From Euryarchaeota archaeon (lineage in GTDB: Archaea > Thermoplasmatota > SW-10-69-26 > JACQPN01), in the NCBI GenBank assembly GCA_016207515.1, contig JACQPN010000001.1, positions 1-64,000 on the forward strand: a DNA stretch of 64,000 nt, in the 5' to 3' direction. Positions 9,014-18,195 of this stretch are shown here, piece after piece. Under the pieces are notes generated by a model. It ran no database searches. It was not told the origin of the DNA and saw only the letters and a program-made list of their open reading frames with translations. The position numbers were made by a program, and so were the translations under genes. How positions within the stretch are numbered: position 1 is the first letter of the stretch; each line of letters opens with the position of its first letter.

Positions 9014-10102
9014 TCAAGCCTCCGCCACGGTCTCGCGGACTTTCATGCCGAAGTGCCGGCCCCCCTCTTCGAGGCGCACGAGCACCGTGTCGCCCGGCCG
9101 GATTTCGGATACCGACTTCGCTCCCCGGTCGGTCATGAGCCTGATCGTCTCCGCATTCTGGAGGATAACGGAGTGGTCGCGCCCCCCCGCGCTCACGGAC
9201 AGAAGGACGAGCGGCCGCCTCTCGATCTTGACGCGTCCGACGACCGCGTGGCGCGTGCGTCCTCGCCGGTCGGTGAGCAGCACATCGTCACCGGAGCGCA
9301 GTTCAGAAAGGTACCGCGTCTTTCCGCCCGGCGCCAAGACGTAGGAGTGGACGGGGCCTGCGTTGACCCTAAAGGGCCGCGCGGCGACGTATTCCGATTC
9401 GATGGATTCGGCGTGGATGAGAAAGAGACACGCGCTCGACGAGCCGACGAGCATTCCCTCACCGTGGCCCATGATGGAACACGTGTCGACGCAGACGCGG
9501 TCGCCCATGCCGAGAAGTCTCAGGGACGTGACCCGCGCTCTCGTCAAGCGGATATGGTCGGCTTCGAGTCGGTCGACGAGGCCGCGAAGCTTCGCGAGTT
9601 CCTTGCGTTGGGCGCTTCGAAGGAGCACTCCGTCCACGCCGGCTTCGAGCGTGTTGAAGAGGAGTTCGGCGTCTTGCGCCGTGTCGACCTCGGCAAAGAC
9701 GCGGGCGCTCATGGCTTGTGCGGCCGCGACAAGGTTCTCGAAGGGAATGATCTTCCAATCCGACGCGTCAACGAGAGTAACCTTCCCTCGCGCCAGGCCT
9801 TTCAATGCCGCCTGCTGGGTCCTCTTGTCGTTGATGCGCACGCGGCGGCCGATCTCGGTGCGGCCCCTGAAGACGCGGGCGCCATCGAGGACGATCTGCT
9901 CGAAGCGGCCGAGTTTCTCCGCATTCTTCGGTGGGGGACCAGTGAATGCTATCGAGTGGAATCCATGCTCGAGTGCCGCGGCCACGTCGGACTTTGTGCG
10001 TGCGGCGATCCAGATGGAGCGTTCGCGAAGCGGTTTTTCTCTTCCGCCTCGTCTTTCACGGACGGCTCGTCTCGACCTGTCGCTTGTCGTGGCCGAGGTC
10101 AC
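9014..10102 (-). CDS. aroB': 3-dehydroquinate synthase II (archaeal type)
   Basis: Oxidatively deaminates and cyclises 2-amino-3,7-dideoxy-D-threo-hept-6-ulosonate to 3-dehydroquinate, replacing bacterial AroB. Family features are SIWIAARTKSDVAAALE, the mid-protein VCVDTCSIMGHGEGMLVGS, AGPVHSYVLAPGGKTRYLSEL, and the C-terminal beta-rich half. I start at the GTG that overlaps the upstream stop as GTGA (10099-10102), giving 362 residues, close to the usual family length. The first 30 or so residues are arginine-rich and not obviously conserved, so translation might begin later, but no ATG, GTG or TTG lies nearer the conserved core. It follows ADH synthase, which makes its substrate. Confidence 0.94.
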   Translation of the reverse strand: MTSATTSDRSRRAVRERRGGREKPLRERSIWIAARTKSDVAAALEHGFHSIAFTGPPPKNAEKLGRFEQIVLDGARVFRGRTEIGRRVRINDKRTQQAALKGLARGKVTLVDASDWKIIPFENLVAAAQAMSARVFAEVDTAQDAELLFNTLEAGVDGVLLRSAQRKELAKLRGLVDRLEADHIRLTRARVTSLRLLGMGDRVCVDTCSIMGHGEGMLVGSSSACLFLIHAESIESEYVAARPFRVNAGPVHSYVLAPGGKTRYLSELRSGDDVLLTDRRGRTRHAVVGRVKIERRPLVLLSVSAGGRDHSVILQNAETIRLMTDRGAKSVSEIRPGDTVLVRLEEGGRHFGMKVRETVAEA

Positions 10103-10896
10103 CCCTTCAGGAGTTTCGTGGCAGCCCGGACGTCGGCGGTCCCACGGCAGATCTCGGAGACTGCCCGGCACATCAGTTCGGGCCGCTTGTGCTGCCAGAC
10201 GTTTCGTCCTATGGAGACGCCGCGCCCGCCGGCTTCGATGGAATCGGCGACCATCTGGAGGACGGCTTCGTCGGAATCCATCTTTGCGCCGCCCGAAAGC
10301 ACGACCGGTTTGGAAGTCCCTCGCACTACCTCCTTGAACGTCTCGACGGAACCAGTGTAAGGCACTTTGAGGATGTCAGCCCCGAGTTCAGCTCCGAGGC
10401 GCGCGACGTGCTTCACAAGCGTGACATCGTGTGGGTTCTTGATCGCAGGGCCCCTCGGGTACATCATTGCAAGTAGCGGCAGGCCGAATTCGCCGCATTC
10501 GCGGCTCACGCGGCCGAGATCTTCAAGCTGCGTGCTTTCCGTGGGCGACCCGACGTTGATGTGAACGGAAATGGCGTCGGCGCCGAGACCGATGGCCTCC
10601 GGGACGGTGCAGACGAGCCGCTTGTCGTTCGGGTCGGGATTCAAGGATGTGGAGGCCGAAAGATGGACGAAGAGACCGGCGGTTCCGAGCGAGCCGGCGA
10701 TCTCGGGGACAAGCCCTTTGTGCGCAATGATTCCGGTCGCTCCGCCGGCGGCGACAATGCGCACGGTCGCTGTCGGGTCCTCGATCCCGCCCATCGGCCC
10801 GGCGGAAACGCCATGGTCCATGGGCACCAGCACAAATGTGCCGGAGGGTTTGTCCATGATTCTGGCGAGCCTTCGCTCTCTGCCAATTATTGACAC
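10099..10896 (-). CDS. 2-amino-3,7-dideoxy-D-threo-hept-6-ulosonate synthase (ADH synthase)
   Basis: Condenses aspartate semialdehyde with 6-deoxy-5-ketofructose 1-phosphate, the first committed archaeal step to dehydroquinate. It is a class I aldolase-like barrel (DhnA/MJ0400 family) with FVLVPMDHGVSAGP, then GLGADAISVHINVGS, LLAMMYPRGP, ADILKVPYTGS carrying the Schiff-base lysine, and VVLSGGAKMDSDEAVL. The 265-residue length is typical. It begins with GTG and opens the nine-gene operon; a TTAAATA element lies about 30 bp upstream. Its substrate is supplied by lysC and asd at the far end of the same operon. Confidence 0.93.
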   Translation of the reverse strand: MSIIGRERRLARIMDKPSGTFVLVPMDHGVSAGPMGGIEDPTATVRIVAAGGATGIIAHKGLVPEIAGSLGTAGLFVHLSASTSLNPDPNDKRLVCTVPEAIGLGADAISVHINVGSPTESTQLEDLGRVSRECGEFGLPLLAMMYPRGPAIKNPHDVTLVKHVARLGAELGADILKVPYTGSVETFKEVVRGTSKPVVLSGGAKMDSDEAVLQMVADSIEAGGRGVSIGRNVWQHKRPELMCRAVSEICRGTADVRAATKLLKG

Positions 10897-11053
10897 GGTG
10901 ATACTCCAGTGGATACTCGAAATGCCTCTATTTAACCATTGATGACGGAGGGAAAAGCCGCCGCTTTAGATTGTAGTCTCAGATAAAAGCCACTTTTGAC
11001 CATTTACGTAAAAAGCTAATATGGGACGTACCAATACGGTCAATGGCGTCGAT
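10897..11053. promoter_or_regulatory. Divergent promoter region between ADH synthase and the ACT regulator
   Basis: For the minus-strand operon, the sequence GGTTAAATAGAGG (10924-10936) looks like a TATA box about 30 bp before the GTG start. Between it and the gene are two direct copies of GATACTC (10900-10906 and 10912-10918), 12 bp apart. For the plus strand, AAAAAGCTAATATG (11010-11023) could serve as TATA, preceded by the palindrome TTTACGTAAA (11003-11012). TTTRACCATTKA occurs twice in the same orientation (10931-10942 and 10995-11006), once near each core promoter. The shared element may be an operator, but this rests on inspection only. Confidence 0.5.
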
Positions 11054-11554
11054 ATGTGGAAAGCCTTGACGAAATACTTCCAGCGGTACCCGGCGCAGAC
11101 GCGTGTCGCCCAGACGCTGCTTCGGCTCGGCCTATCCGTCCGGGAGGACGGCATATACTGTGCCGAGATATCGATCCCTGACACGTCGCTCGCGCGGGCC
11201 TGTAACGTCGACCGGCGAGTGATCTCTGCCACGGTCAAGACCATCCGCGAAGAACCCGACCTACAACGCCTTTACGCCAAACTCCGGCCGACGCTGCACC
11301 TCAAAGACGCCGCCACGGAACTCGGCTGGGGCGTGCTCGAGATAATCCCGACCGACGCCCACATGGCGGGGATACTTGCAGACGTCGCTAGCATCGTCGC
11401 CGCCAAAGGGATCAGCGTGAGGCAGGCGATAGTCGACGACCCGGAGCTCACCGACGAGCCGAGGCTCTACATCGTCACCGAGAAACCGATCCCGATGGAC
11501 GTCATCCCAGCGATCAAGTCGGCGAAGGGTGTGAGAAGCGTCGTGATACAGTAG
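11054..11554 (+). CDS. ACT-domain regulator of amino acid metabolism (COG2150-like)
   Basis: The 166-residue protein has an N-terminal helix-turn-helix-like region (MWKALTKYFQRYPAQTRVAQTLL, then LARACNVDRRVISATVKTI) and a C-terminal ACT domain (LEIIPTDAHMAGILADVASIVAAKGISVRQ). This matches the archaeal family annotated as predicted regulators of amino acid metabolism. By analogy it would bind DNA in response to an amino acid, but ligand and targets are not known. Its divergence from the aromatic operon, and its position ahead of an aminotransferase, suggest control of aromatic amino acid synthesis. I prefer the ATG at 11054 over 11021, because the latter overlaps the likely TATA box. Confidence 0.8.
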   Translation: MWKALTKYFQRYPAQTRVAQTLLRLGLSVREDGIYCAEISIPDTSLARACNVDRRVISATVKTIREEPDLQRLYAKLRPTLHLKDAATELGWGVLEIIPTDAHMAGILADVASIVAAKGISVRQAIVDDPELTDEPRLYIVTEKPIPMDVIPAIKSAKGVRSVVIQ

Positions 11555-11645
11555 ACCCCTGGCGGCCGCGCGCTCAGTCGTGATCGCCAACGGCCATTGG
11601 GCTTCGCGGCACGAGCTTTTTCTATCTGACGGTCATCCGGGGCCC

Positions 11646-12851
11646 ATGTCCTCCCTCCGCTCCTTCCGCCTTTCCGACCCGCACCTTGCCGAACGCGTCC
11701 ACCTCTTCCCCGAGTCGGTCATCCGCGAGATGACCCGGCTCGCAATGAAGCACGGCGCCGTGAACCTTGCCCAGGGATTCCCCGATTGGGACCCTCCCTC
11801 AGTCGCCATCGATGCGGCGAAGAAAGCGATGGATTCGGGAAAGAACCAGTACGCCATCACGTGGGGGACGAGCGAACTCAGGAACGCCGTGCCGAAATAC
11901 GCGCGTTTGTTCGCCGGGATCGAGGCCGACCCCGAGAAGAACGTGACCGTCACATGCGGTGCCACGGAAGCGATGATGGCCGCCTGCCTAGCGCTCGTCG
12001 ACGCTGGAGACGAGGTCATCGTGCCAGAGCCATTCTACGAGAACTATGGCCCCGACGCGGCGCTTTCCGGCGCTAGACCGCGTTTCGTCCCGCTCTACCC
12101 GGACCGCGGATTCTCGTTCGATGAAGAGGAACTGAAGTCTTCATTCAATGCGACAACGAAGGCCATCATACTGAACACCCCGAACAACCCGAGCGGCAAG
12201 GTGTTGACGCGACACGAGTTGAAACTCATCGCCGATCTATGCATCGACAACGACGTGGTCGCCGTCACCGATGAGATATACGATTTCCTCACCTACGGAG
12301 ACACGCGGCACGTCTCGCTCGCATCGCTTCCAGGCATGATGGAGCGGACCATCACCATCCAAGGGGCTTCGAAGGTCTATTCGATGACCGGTTGGCGCGT
12401 CGCTTGGCTCATCGCGCCCGAGATCATCTCGACGGCCCTTCGCCGGGTCCACGATTTCCTCACCGTCGGCGCCCCCCACCCTCTTCAAGCGGGCGTGGCG
12501 GCGGCCATCGAGACGCTTCCACGATCCTACTATTCGGGCCTGAAGGCGCGCTACCTCGACCAACGTGAAAGGCTCGTGTCGATGCTACGAGGCGCCGGCT
12601 TCAAGGTCACGCCTCCCGAAGGTGCCTACTACATCCTGAGCGATTTCGCCGACGTCGAGGCGCCGAAGGCTGCCAAGACGGACGACCGTGCCTTCGCGGA
12701 GTGGCTCGTGAGCGATATCGGCCTCGCCGGCGTCCCGGGAAGCTCGTTCTTCTCGAACCCCGATCTTGGCAAGTCGCTCATCCGCTTCCACTTCGCAAAG
12801 AGCCTCCAAGTCCTCGACGCAGCCGCAAAACGACTGGAAAAGCTGGGTTGA
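11646..12851 (+). CDS. Class I/II pyridoxal-phosphate aminotransferase
   Basis: A fold-type I aminotransferase of 401 residues. It has VNLAQGFPDWDPP near the N-terminus, CGATEAMMAACLAL, ILNTPNNPSGKVL, the DEIYD aspartate that holds the pyridine nitrogen, and the Schiff-base lysine in QGASKVYSMTGWRVAW (Lys243 from this start). The overall pattern resembles the KAT/MtnE-like subgroup that uses methionine, glutamine or aromatic donors. Placed next to the aromatic operon and its regulator, it could supply the last transamination to tyrosine or phenylalanine; that is inference. An in-frame start 22 codons upstream (11580) is less likely because the added segment lacks family similarity. Confidence 0.88.
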   Translation: MSSLRSFRLSDPHLAERVHLFPESVIREMTRLAMKHGAVNLAQGFPDWDPPSVAIDAAKKAMDSGKNQYAITWGTSELRNAVPKYARLFAGIEADPEKNVTVTCGATEAMMAACLALVDAGDEVIVPEPFYENYGPDAALSGARPRFVPLYPDRGFSFDEEELKSSFNATTKAIILNTPNNPSGKVLTRHELKLIADLCIDNDVVAVTDEIYDFLTYGDTRHVSLASLPGMMERTITIQGASKVYSMTGWRVAWLIAPEIISTALRRVHDFLTVGAPHPLQAGVAAAIETLPRSYYSGLKARYLDQRERLVSMLRGAGFKVTPPEGAYYILSDFADVEAPKAAKTDDRAFAEWLVSDIGLAGVPGSSFFSNPDLGKSLIRFHFAKSLQVLDAAAKRLEKLG

Positions 12852-12923
12852 ACGAAACGCGCTGATGGGTGCGCACGGACCTTGGCCGCCCGCCGATCGG
12901 AGTCCGCACCTTTGGATCGGTGC

Positions 12924-15098
12924 TCACAATCGGGGTGAGGTCCCGACGGTCATCGCCTCGTTCGACTCAGGACCCGTGCCGGCGACGTTTCCCGCGCGCA
13001 CCTTGTAAAACCAGGGCCCGAGGCCCCGGCCCGTGTCGAGGAAAGAAGTCACGTTACCAAGCGTCGTCACCGGCACTTCGCCACCGCTTGCCGCTCCACG
13101 GTAGATCACATAGTTGTCGACCCCGTCGCCGCCGTCGCTTGACGGCGGCTGCCACGAGAGAAGGATATTGCCCGGCGTAAGTTGCGTCTTCGCGGAGAGG
13201 TTACGGGGTGCTCCGGGCACTAGCGTCATGCTGGCCGCAGACACTTCCGACGCTTGAATGCCTTCGCCCGCGATGTTGACAGCGGAGATACGGTAGTAAC
13301 GCGTGGCGTTGTTCGGGAGACCGGTGTCGTCGTACGCCAGGACAGGGCCGAACTGTGCGAGGACCGACAAGCTCCCGCTCGTCGTCCCGCGGTAGATGCG
13401 ATAATGGGTGACGGGCGAACCGCCGTTCGACGTCGGCGGCGCCCACGTGAGGGATATCGTTCCCGCGCCCGCACCCGTCGCGGAAACAAGCGAGGTCGGG
13501 CCCGACGGGGCGGCAAACGTGGTCGCGTTGGCTTCGCCGCTCAAAGGTCCCGTGCCGGCCGCGCTCATCGCCGCCACCTGGTAGAATCTCGACGCGCCGG
13601 TGGGGAGTCCAGGGTCCACGTAGCTCGTCCCCGGTCCGGTCTGGAGGAGGAAGACCTCGGCGCCGCTCGCACTGGCCCGGTGTATCCGATATCCCGTCAC
13701 GGGCCCGCCTGAAACCGGCGTCGACCACGCGAGCGTGATCTGGCCTGCGCCTGGACCTGCGACGGCGGAGAAAGCCAACGGGGCGCTTGGAACGGCCGGC
13801 GTGCTAGCGACCGCCTCGTTGCCCACGGGACCTTCCCCCGCCACGTTCGACGCACTTATCTGATAGTACAAGGTCGCGCCGTCGCCAAGGCCCGGATCGA
13901 CGTGGGTCGTCTGCCCGCCGATCGCCGCGTGGAGGACCTCGGCACCGGCGCTTGTCCCTCTATACACGTTGTAGCCGCTGATGGGAGCGCCGCCGTTTGA
14001 CGCAGGTGCTTGCCAGGTGAGCGAGATCTCGCCTGCGCCGGGACCAGGCGTTGCGACCAGTCCCTGCGGCGCCGATGGAGGCGTCGGTGGTGGCGGAACG
14101 TACTTCACTATCTGGCGGAAAAAGGATGAGCCGTCGTAGCCCCCGACGACGTGACCCGCGCCTCCCACCCAGACCGCCGCCGTCCCATACCGGACGGTGG
14201 GAAGACGGCCGTCCATCGTGGTCGCGTTGTCCGTCGACGGGTCGTAACGGTAGATGCGGTCGCTTGCGCAATCCGTGTTGTTGCAGCCGCCGAACAGGTA
14301 CGCGTGGGCGCCGTCCCACGCGGCGCTGGTGCGGTATAGAGGTGCCGGAAGACGGGCGGCCATGACCTGGACAAGATCCGCGGCCGGATCGAACCTCACT
14401 ATCTGGTCGAGCGGACCCCCATGCCGGTTGAGGCATTGATCGACGTCGCAGCCGCCGAAGATGTACGCGTACTCTCCCGACCATACGGCAGCCGTCCGTT
14501 CCCGAGGGTTTGGAAGCCGCGAACTCATGTTCATGTAACTGTCCGTCGCGGGGTCGTACTGCATGATGTTGTTCCAAGGGCAGACCATGAGGGCGCAACC
14601 GCCGAAGATGTAGGCGTGCGTGCCATCGTATATCGCGCTCGCGTAGAAGCGGTCGATGTACATGCGCCGCGGCATGAGGACGGCCGTGTCGGTGGCCGGG
14701 TCGTAGCGGACCGTCTCATTCGTGCCGCACGCGGTCGGCGTGCAACCGCCGAAGACGTAGGCGTACTCCCCCGTCCAGACGGCCGAGGCACCATACCGTC
14801 CGGTCGGCAGTTGCGCTCCCATCGCCGTCACGCTCCCCGTCGTCGTGTTGTAACGGACTATCTCTTTGATGAACGTCTTGTCCCAGCCGCCGAAAACGTA
14901 GATGTCCGAGCCGACCGCGATCGCCGTGAGGCGCTCCCGGCCGGTCGGAAGCAGGCCCGGTGCGGTCGTGACGGTGTCGGCCTTCGCCTCGTACGCGATC
15001 CATGGCGTGAGGCCCGGCGTCAAGAGCATCGCTAGGACGAACACGTTCGACAGTGCCCCCGATGACGCAGCATCGCTAGGGCGGCGATTACCGACCAA
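12924..15098 (-). CDS. Secreted Kelch-repeat / fibronectin type III protein
   Basis: A 724-residue predicted extracellular protein. The N-terminus has a hydrophobic segment (SNVFVLAMLLTPGLTPWIAYEAKA) consistent with a signal peptide. Residues about 60-340 hold six Kelch-type propeller blades, recognisable by repeated YVFGG/YIFGG/YLFGG followed by RYDP motifs. Several blades carry paired cysteines (GGCTPTACG, GGCNNTDCA), suggesting disulfides outside the cell. Residues about 345-720 form four fibronectin III domains with SxPxGLxA and LTWQAPASNGG-type motifs. The start is TTG with GGAGG about eight bases upstream. It converges on the aminotransferase gene and is 110 bp from trpA, with no evident link to the neighbouring metabolism. 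Binding partner unknown. Confidence 0.85.
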   Translation of the reverse strand: MVGNRRPSDAASSGALSNVFVLAMLLTPGLTPWIAYEAKADTVTTAPGLLPTGRERLTAIAVGSDIYVFGGWDKTFIKEIVRYNTTTGSVTAMGAQLPTGRYGASAVWTGEYAYVFGGCTPTACGTNETVRYDPATDTAVLMPRRMYIDRFYASAIYDGTHAYIFGGCALMVCPWNNIMQYDPATDSYMNMSSRLPNPRERTAAVWSGEYAYIFGGCDVDQCLNRHGGPLDQIVRFDPAADLVQVMAARLPAPLYRTSAAWDGAHAYLFGGCNNTDCASDRIYRYDPSTDNATTMDGRLPTVRYGTAAVWVGGAGHVVGGYDGSSFFRQIVKYVPPPPTPPSAPQGLVATPGPGAGEISLTWQAPASNGGAPISGYNVYRGTSAGAEVLHAAIGGQTTHVDPGLGDGATLYYQISASNVAGEGPVGNEAVASTPAVPSAPLAFSAVAGPGAGQITLAWSTPVSGGPVTGYRIHRASASGAEVFLLQTGPGTSYVDPGLPTGASRFYQVAAMSAAGTGPLSGEANATTFAAPSGPTSLVSATGAGAGTISLTWAPPTSNGGSPVTHYRIYRGTTSGSLSVLAQFGPVLAYDDTGLPNNATRYYRISAVNIAGEGIQASEVSAASMTLVPGAPRNLSAKTQLTPGNILLSWQPPSSDGGDGVDNYVIYRGAASGGEVPVTTLGNVTSFLDTGRGLGPWFYKVRAGNVAGTGPESNEAMTVGTSPRL

Positions 15099-15208
15099 CC
15101 ACTTCCGCCTCCGTGAAGAGCAGTCGGCCGCGGTGGAATAAAGCTATCTCGGGAAAGTCTGTTTTCTAACGAGCGGAGTACCCGCCGAGCGAAACGCCGG
15201 TGGCCCGC

Positions 15209-16015
15209 TCAAAGCGCCTTCGCTCCGATGCCTTTCTTGAGTGAAGCCGCGAACCGGGTGACGTTAGAGCGTGAGGCGCGTCTCTCGATCATCTCCACGA
15301 TGGCGCTTCCCACGATGACCCCGTCCGCGCCCGCCTTCACGAGCTGTGCCGCTTGAGACGCCTCTTTGACGCCGAACCCCACCGCCAAGGGGACCCCGAC
15401 CTCGCGGCAGATGGACTTCGCGCGCCGGACAAGGGCGAGCGTCTCCTTCGCAAGACCCGCGCGTTTTCCCGTGGTGCCATACGAAGAGACGAGGTACAGG
15501 AAACCGCTCGTGCCCTTGGCGAGCGTGCGCAACCGGTCGTCGTCGCAGGCCGGGGACGCAAGAAGCACCAGGGAAAGGCCCTCGCTCTCCATCGACATGC
15601 GCAGCGGCCCGGCCTCTTCGAAGGGTAGGTCGGGCACGATGGCCGCCTCGATGCCGCTCTCGCGGCATCTTGAGGCGAAGGTCTCAAGCCCCATCTGGAG
15701 GATCGGGTTGTAGTAGCCCATCGCCACGACCGGTGCGCGGCCTGCCTTCCCAAGCGTTTTCGCAATCTTGAAGGTGTCCGTCGGCCGGGTGCCGTTCGCC
15801 AGCGAGCGCATAGCGGCCCGTTGTATCGTCGGCCCGTCTGCCACGGGGTCGCTGAACGGCATCCCGAGCTCCAGGATGTCCGCACCGCCCGCTACGAGGG
15901 CCTCTGCGTAACTGCGCGACCTCTCAAGCGTCGGGTCGCCCGTCATGAGGTACGTGATGAGCGCGTGTCTTCCGTCCGAGAAGACTTCCTCGAGCCGGGT
16001 CATGGGCAGGGCCAC
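15209..16015 (-). CDS. trpA: Tryptophan synthase alpha chain
   Basis: Cleaves indole-3-glycerol phosphate to indole, which is channelled to TrpB. The barrel shows LELGMPFSDPVADGPTIQRA with the catalytic glutamate (Glu49) and aspartate (Asp60). Phosphate-binding loops AVGFGV and ADGVIVGSAIV are near the C-terminus. Length is 268 residues, normal for the family. It is the last gene of trpEGDCBA, 64 bp after trpB. The GTG at 16015 or the ATG at 16003 could be the start. Confidence 0.96.
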   Translation of the reverse strand: MALPMTRLEEVFSDGRHALITYLMTGDPTLERSRSYAEALVAGGADILELGMPFSDPVADGPTIQRAAMRSLANGTRPTDTFKIAKTLGKAGRAPVVAMGYYNPILQMGLETFASRCRESGIEAAIVPDLPFEEAGPLRMSMESEGLSLVLLASPACDDDRLRTLAKGTSGFLYLVSSYGTTGKRAGLAKETLALVRRAKSICREVGVPLAVGFGVKEASQAAQLVKAGADGVIVGSAIVEMIERRASRSNVTRFAASLKKGIGAKAL

Positions 16016-16079
16016 CCCGGGTCCGTCTCCACGAAGCCCGCGTCCCGCCGTGACCAGGCAGAACGTAGGTTTCCCCTCG

Positions 16080-17267
16080 TCATCGCTTCGACCCCAGATT
16101 CTCCATGATCGTGTGCATGTCCTTGTCGCCGCGGCCGGAAAGGGTGACGACGATCACGGAATCCGGTGACATGGCCTTCGCGCGCTTCAAGCCTTCCGCG
16201 ATCGCATGGGCGGGCTCGAGCGCCGGGATGATCCCTTCGAGCCTCGACAGAAGTTGCGTCGCCGCAAGGGCCTCCTTGTCGGTGGCGGTGACGTATTCGG
16301 CGCGTCCGGAGTCCTTGAAGGCGGAATGCTCGGGGCCGACGCCGGGGTAATCGAGGCCCGCCGAGACGGAGTGCGTCTCGGTCACCTGGCCGTCCCGGTC
16401 TTGGAGCAGGTACGAGAACGATCCATGGACGACGCCCGGCCGGCCGAGGGAAAGCGTCGCCGAGTGCTTTCGCGTCTTCACGCCCTCGCCGCCCGCTTCG
16501 ACCCCGACGAGGCGGACCTTCGGGTCGTCCTTGAACGGGTGGAACGTCCCCATGGCGTTACTTCCGCCGCCCACGCATGCGATGAGGCAGTCCGGCATGT
16601 GGCCGAGCTGCTCCTGGGCCTGTCTTCTCACCTCGCGCCCTATGACGCTCTGGAAATCGCGCACCATCGTAGGGAACGGGTGTGGACCGACCACGCTCCC
16701 GATGCAGTAGTGTGTCGTCTCCACGTTCGTCACCCAGTCCCTTAAGGCCTCATTGATTGCGTCATTCAATGTCTTCGAACCCGACTCCACCGCGTGGACC
16801 TTCGCCCCCATGAGCTTCATGCGAAAGACGTTGAGCGCCTGCCGCTTGATGTCGACCGAGCCCATGTAGACCTCTGCCGGTAGGGCGAGGACGGCGCCGG
16901 CCATGGCGGTCGCGACGCCATGTTGGCCCGCCCCGGTCTCGGCGATAAGGCGCGTCTTCCCCATGCGCTTCGTCAGAAGAGCCTGCCCCATCACGTTGTT
17001 GAACTTGTGGGCTCCGCCGTGGACGAGGTCCTCGCGCTTGAGGAAGATCTGGGCGCCACCGCAATGTGCGGTGAGGTTCCTTGCGAAGTACAAGGGAGTC
17101 GGCCGGCCGCCGTAATGGCGGTGGAACCACTCGAGTTCGGCGACGAAACCGGGCTCGTCCTTGAAACGCAAGTAAGCGTCCTCGAGTTCTTTGAGCGCCG
17201 GCATCAAGGTCTCGGGCACGAATTGGCCACCGTAGGCACCGAAGCGCCCACCCGTTGCCTGGCTCAA
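16080..17267 (-). CDS. trpB: Tryptophan synthase beta chain
   Basis: Condenses indole with serine using pyridoxal phosphate. The N-terminal [19 protein letters not shown] is diagnostic of the TrpB1 type that partners TrpA. The PLP lysine is in [13 protein letters not shown] (Lys88), and GGGSNAMG binds the cofactor phosphate. The 395-residue length is standard. A 156-bp gap separates it from the upstream trpC, where many operons carry trpF. Confidence 0.97.
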   Translation of the reverse strand: MSQATGGRFGAYGGQFVPETLMPALKELEDAYLRFKDEPGFVAELEWFHRHYGGRPTPLYFARNLTAHCGGAQIFLKREDLVHGGAHKFNNVMGQALLTKRMGKTRLIAETGAGQHGVATAMAGAVLALPAEVYMGSVDIKRQALNVFRMKLMGAKVHAVESGSKTLNDAINEALRDWVTNVETTHYCIGSVVGPHPFPTMVRDFQSVIGREVRRQAQEQLGHMPDCLIACVGGGSNAMGTFHPFKDDPKVRLVGVEAGGEGVKTRKHSATLSLGRPGVVHGSFSYLLQDRDGQVTETHSVSAGLDYPGVGPEHSAFKDSGRAEYVTATDKEALAATQLLSRLEGIIPALEPAHAIAEGLKRAKAMSPDSVIVVTLSGRGDKDMHTIMENLGSKR

Positions 17268-17423
17268 ATCCCGACACCGCCGCTTTGCACGACAGGGGCC
17301 GGAACGTACCGCTCGTCTATCGCCTCACGAAACGAAGAGATCCGCACGCGCACCATCGACGGCCTGAGAGTCATGGTGTTCAAGGTCCGTGCCCCTCCAC
17401 GCGCCCGCGGGGCATGAAACCTC

Positions 17424-18191
17424 TCACGCTCCGATTATCTTGCGAAGCATGGTTGCGGGGTCCCGGTCCCTCATCAGGCTCGAACCCACGAGGATGCCGT
17501 CGGCGCCGGCCCCGAACAGGACGTCCGCGTCGAGCCGGGAGGCGACCCCGGAGAGCGAGATCGTCGGGCCGAGCTTTCCGCAGGCCTTGAGCACCGCTAT
17601 CGTACGCTTCAAGTCCACGGTCATGGTCGGCAGGTCCCGGTTGTTTATCCCAAGGATGTCCGACCCGGAGGCGGCGGCCGTCCGGTATTCACCGTCGTCG
17701 GCAGCCTCGGCAAGCGTCTCAAGGCCTAGCGAGTGCGCGTAATCGACGGCAGTCTCCAGTGGCAGCTCGGTCAGTCTTCTGTCGAAAAGAGTGACGATGA
17801 GGAGGACGGCGCTGGCGCCGTGCGCCGCCGCGGCCTCGATCTGGGCCCTTGAGACGACGAAGTCCTTCATGAGCGCCGGAAGTCCGCAGGAGCCGGCGGC
17901 GGATAGCGATTCGAGCGAGCCGCGGAACGATTTCGGTTCCGTGAGCACCGAGAGGCCACAAGCACCCGCGTTCTTCAGGTCCTTGGCCAAGCTCGAGACA
18001 TCAATGTCCGGGCGAAGCACGCCGCCGCTTGGCGAGGCCGGTTTTATCTCGGCGATGATGGCCCGCTCGCGCCCGAGCACCGCTTCGCGAAGCGACGGTG
18101 GCCGCGACCGGACCTTCGCCGGTCGCGCGTCGTAGTACCCGGACTTCACAAGGGCCCGCGCCTGGAACGCAAGGTCCTCCAAGTGGTCCAA
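17424..18191 (-). CDS. trpC: Indole-3-glycerol-phosphate synthase
   Basis: Closes the indole ring from carboxyphenylaminodeoxyribulose phosphate. The barrel has IIAEIKPASPSGG with the catalytic lysine, LMKDFVV with the second lysine, ILGINNRDLPTM and ISLSGVASRLD. I start at a TTG (18189-18191), four bases after the trpD stop and preceded by GGGAGG; a TTG three codons later is also possible. Readings that begin upstream add arginine-rich sequence unlike the family. The product is the monofunctional enzyme, without a fused phosphoribosylanthranilate isomerase. Confidence 0.94.
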   Translation of the reverse strand: MDHLEDLAFQARALVKSGYYDARPAKVRSRPPSLREAVLGRERAIIAEIKPASPSGGVLRPDIDVSSLAKDLKNAGACGLSVLTEPKSFRGSLESLSAAGSCGLPALMKDFVVSRAQIEAAAAHGASAVLLIVTLFDRRLTELPLETAVDYAHSLGLETLAEAADDGEYRTAAASGSDILGINNRDLPTMTVDLKRTIAVLKACGKLGPTISLSGVASRLDADVLFGAGADGILVGSSLMRDRDPATMLRKIIGA

Positions 18192-18195
18192 CCTC

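Noticed and set aside
8789-10360. Plus-strand frame of about 520 codons opposite aroDE, aroB' and ADH synthase
   Set aside because: No motifs, and it crosses three real gene boundaries on the other strand.
10930-10990. C/D box RNA suggested by TGATGA near 10943
   Set aside because: The base before TGATGA is T rather than a purine in the C box, and no CTGA D box lies at proper spacing.
17268-17423. Possible trpF or trpF remnant between trpC and trpB
   Set aside because: The 156-bp gap is too short and shows no barrel motif in any frame.
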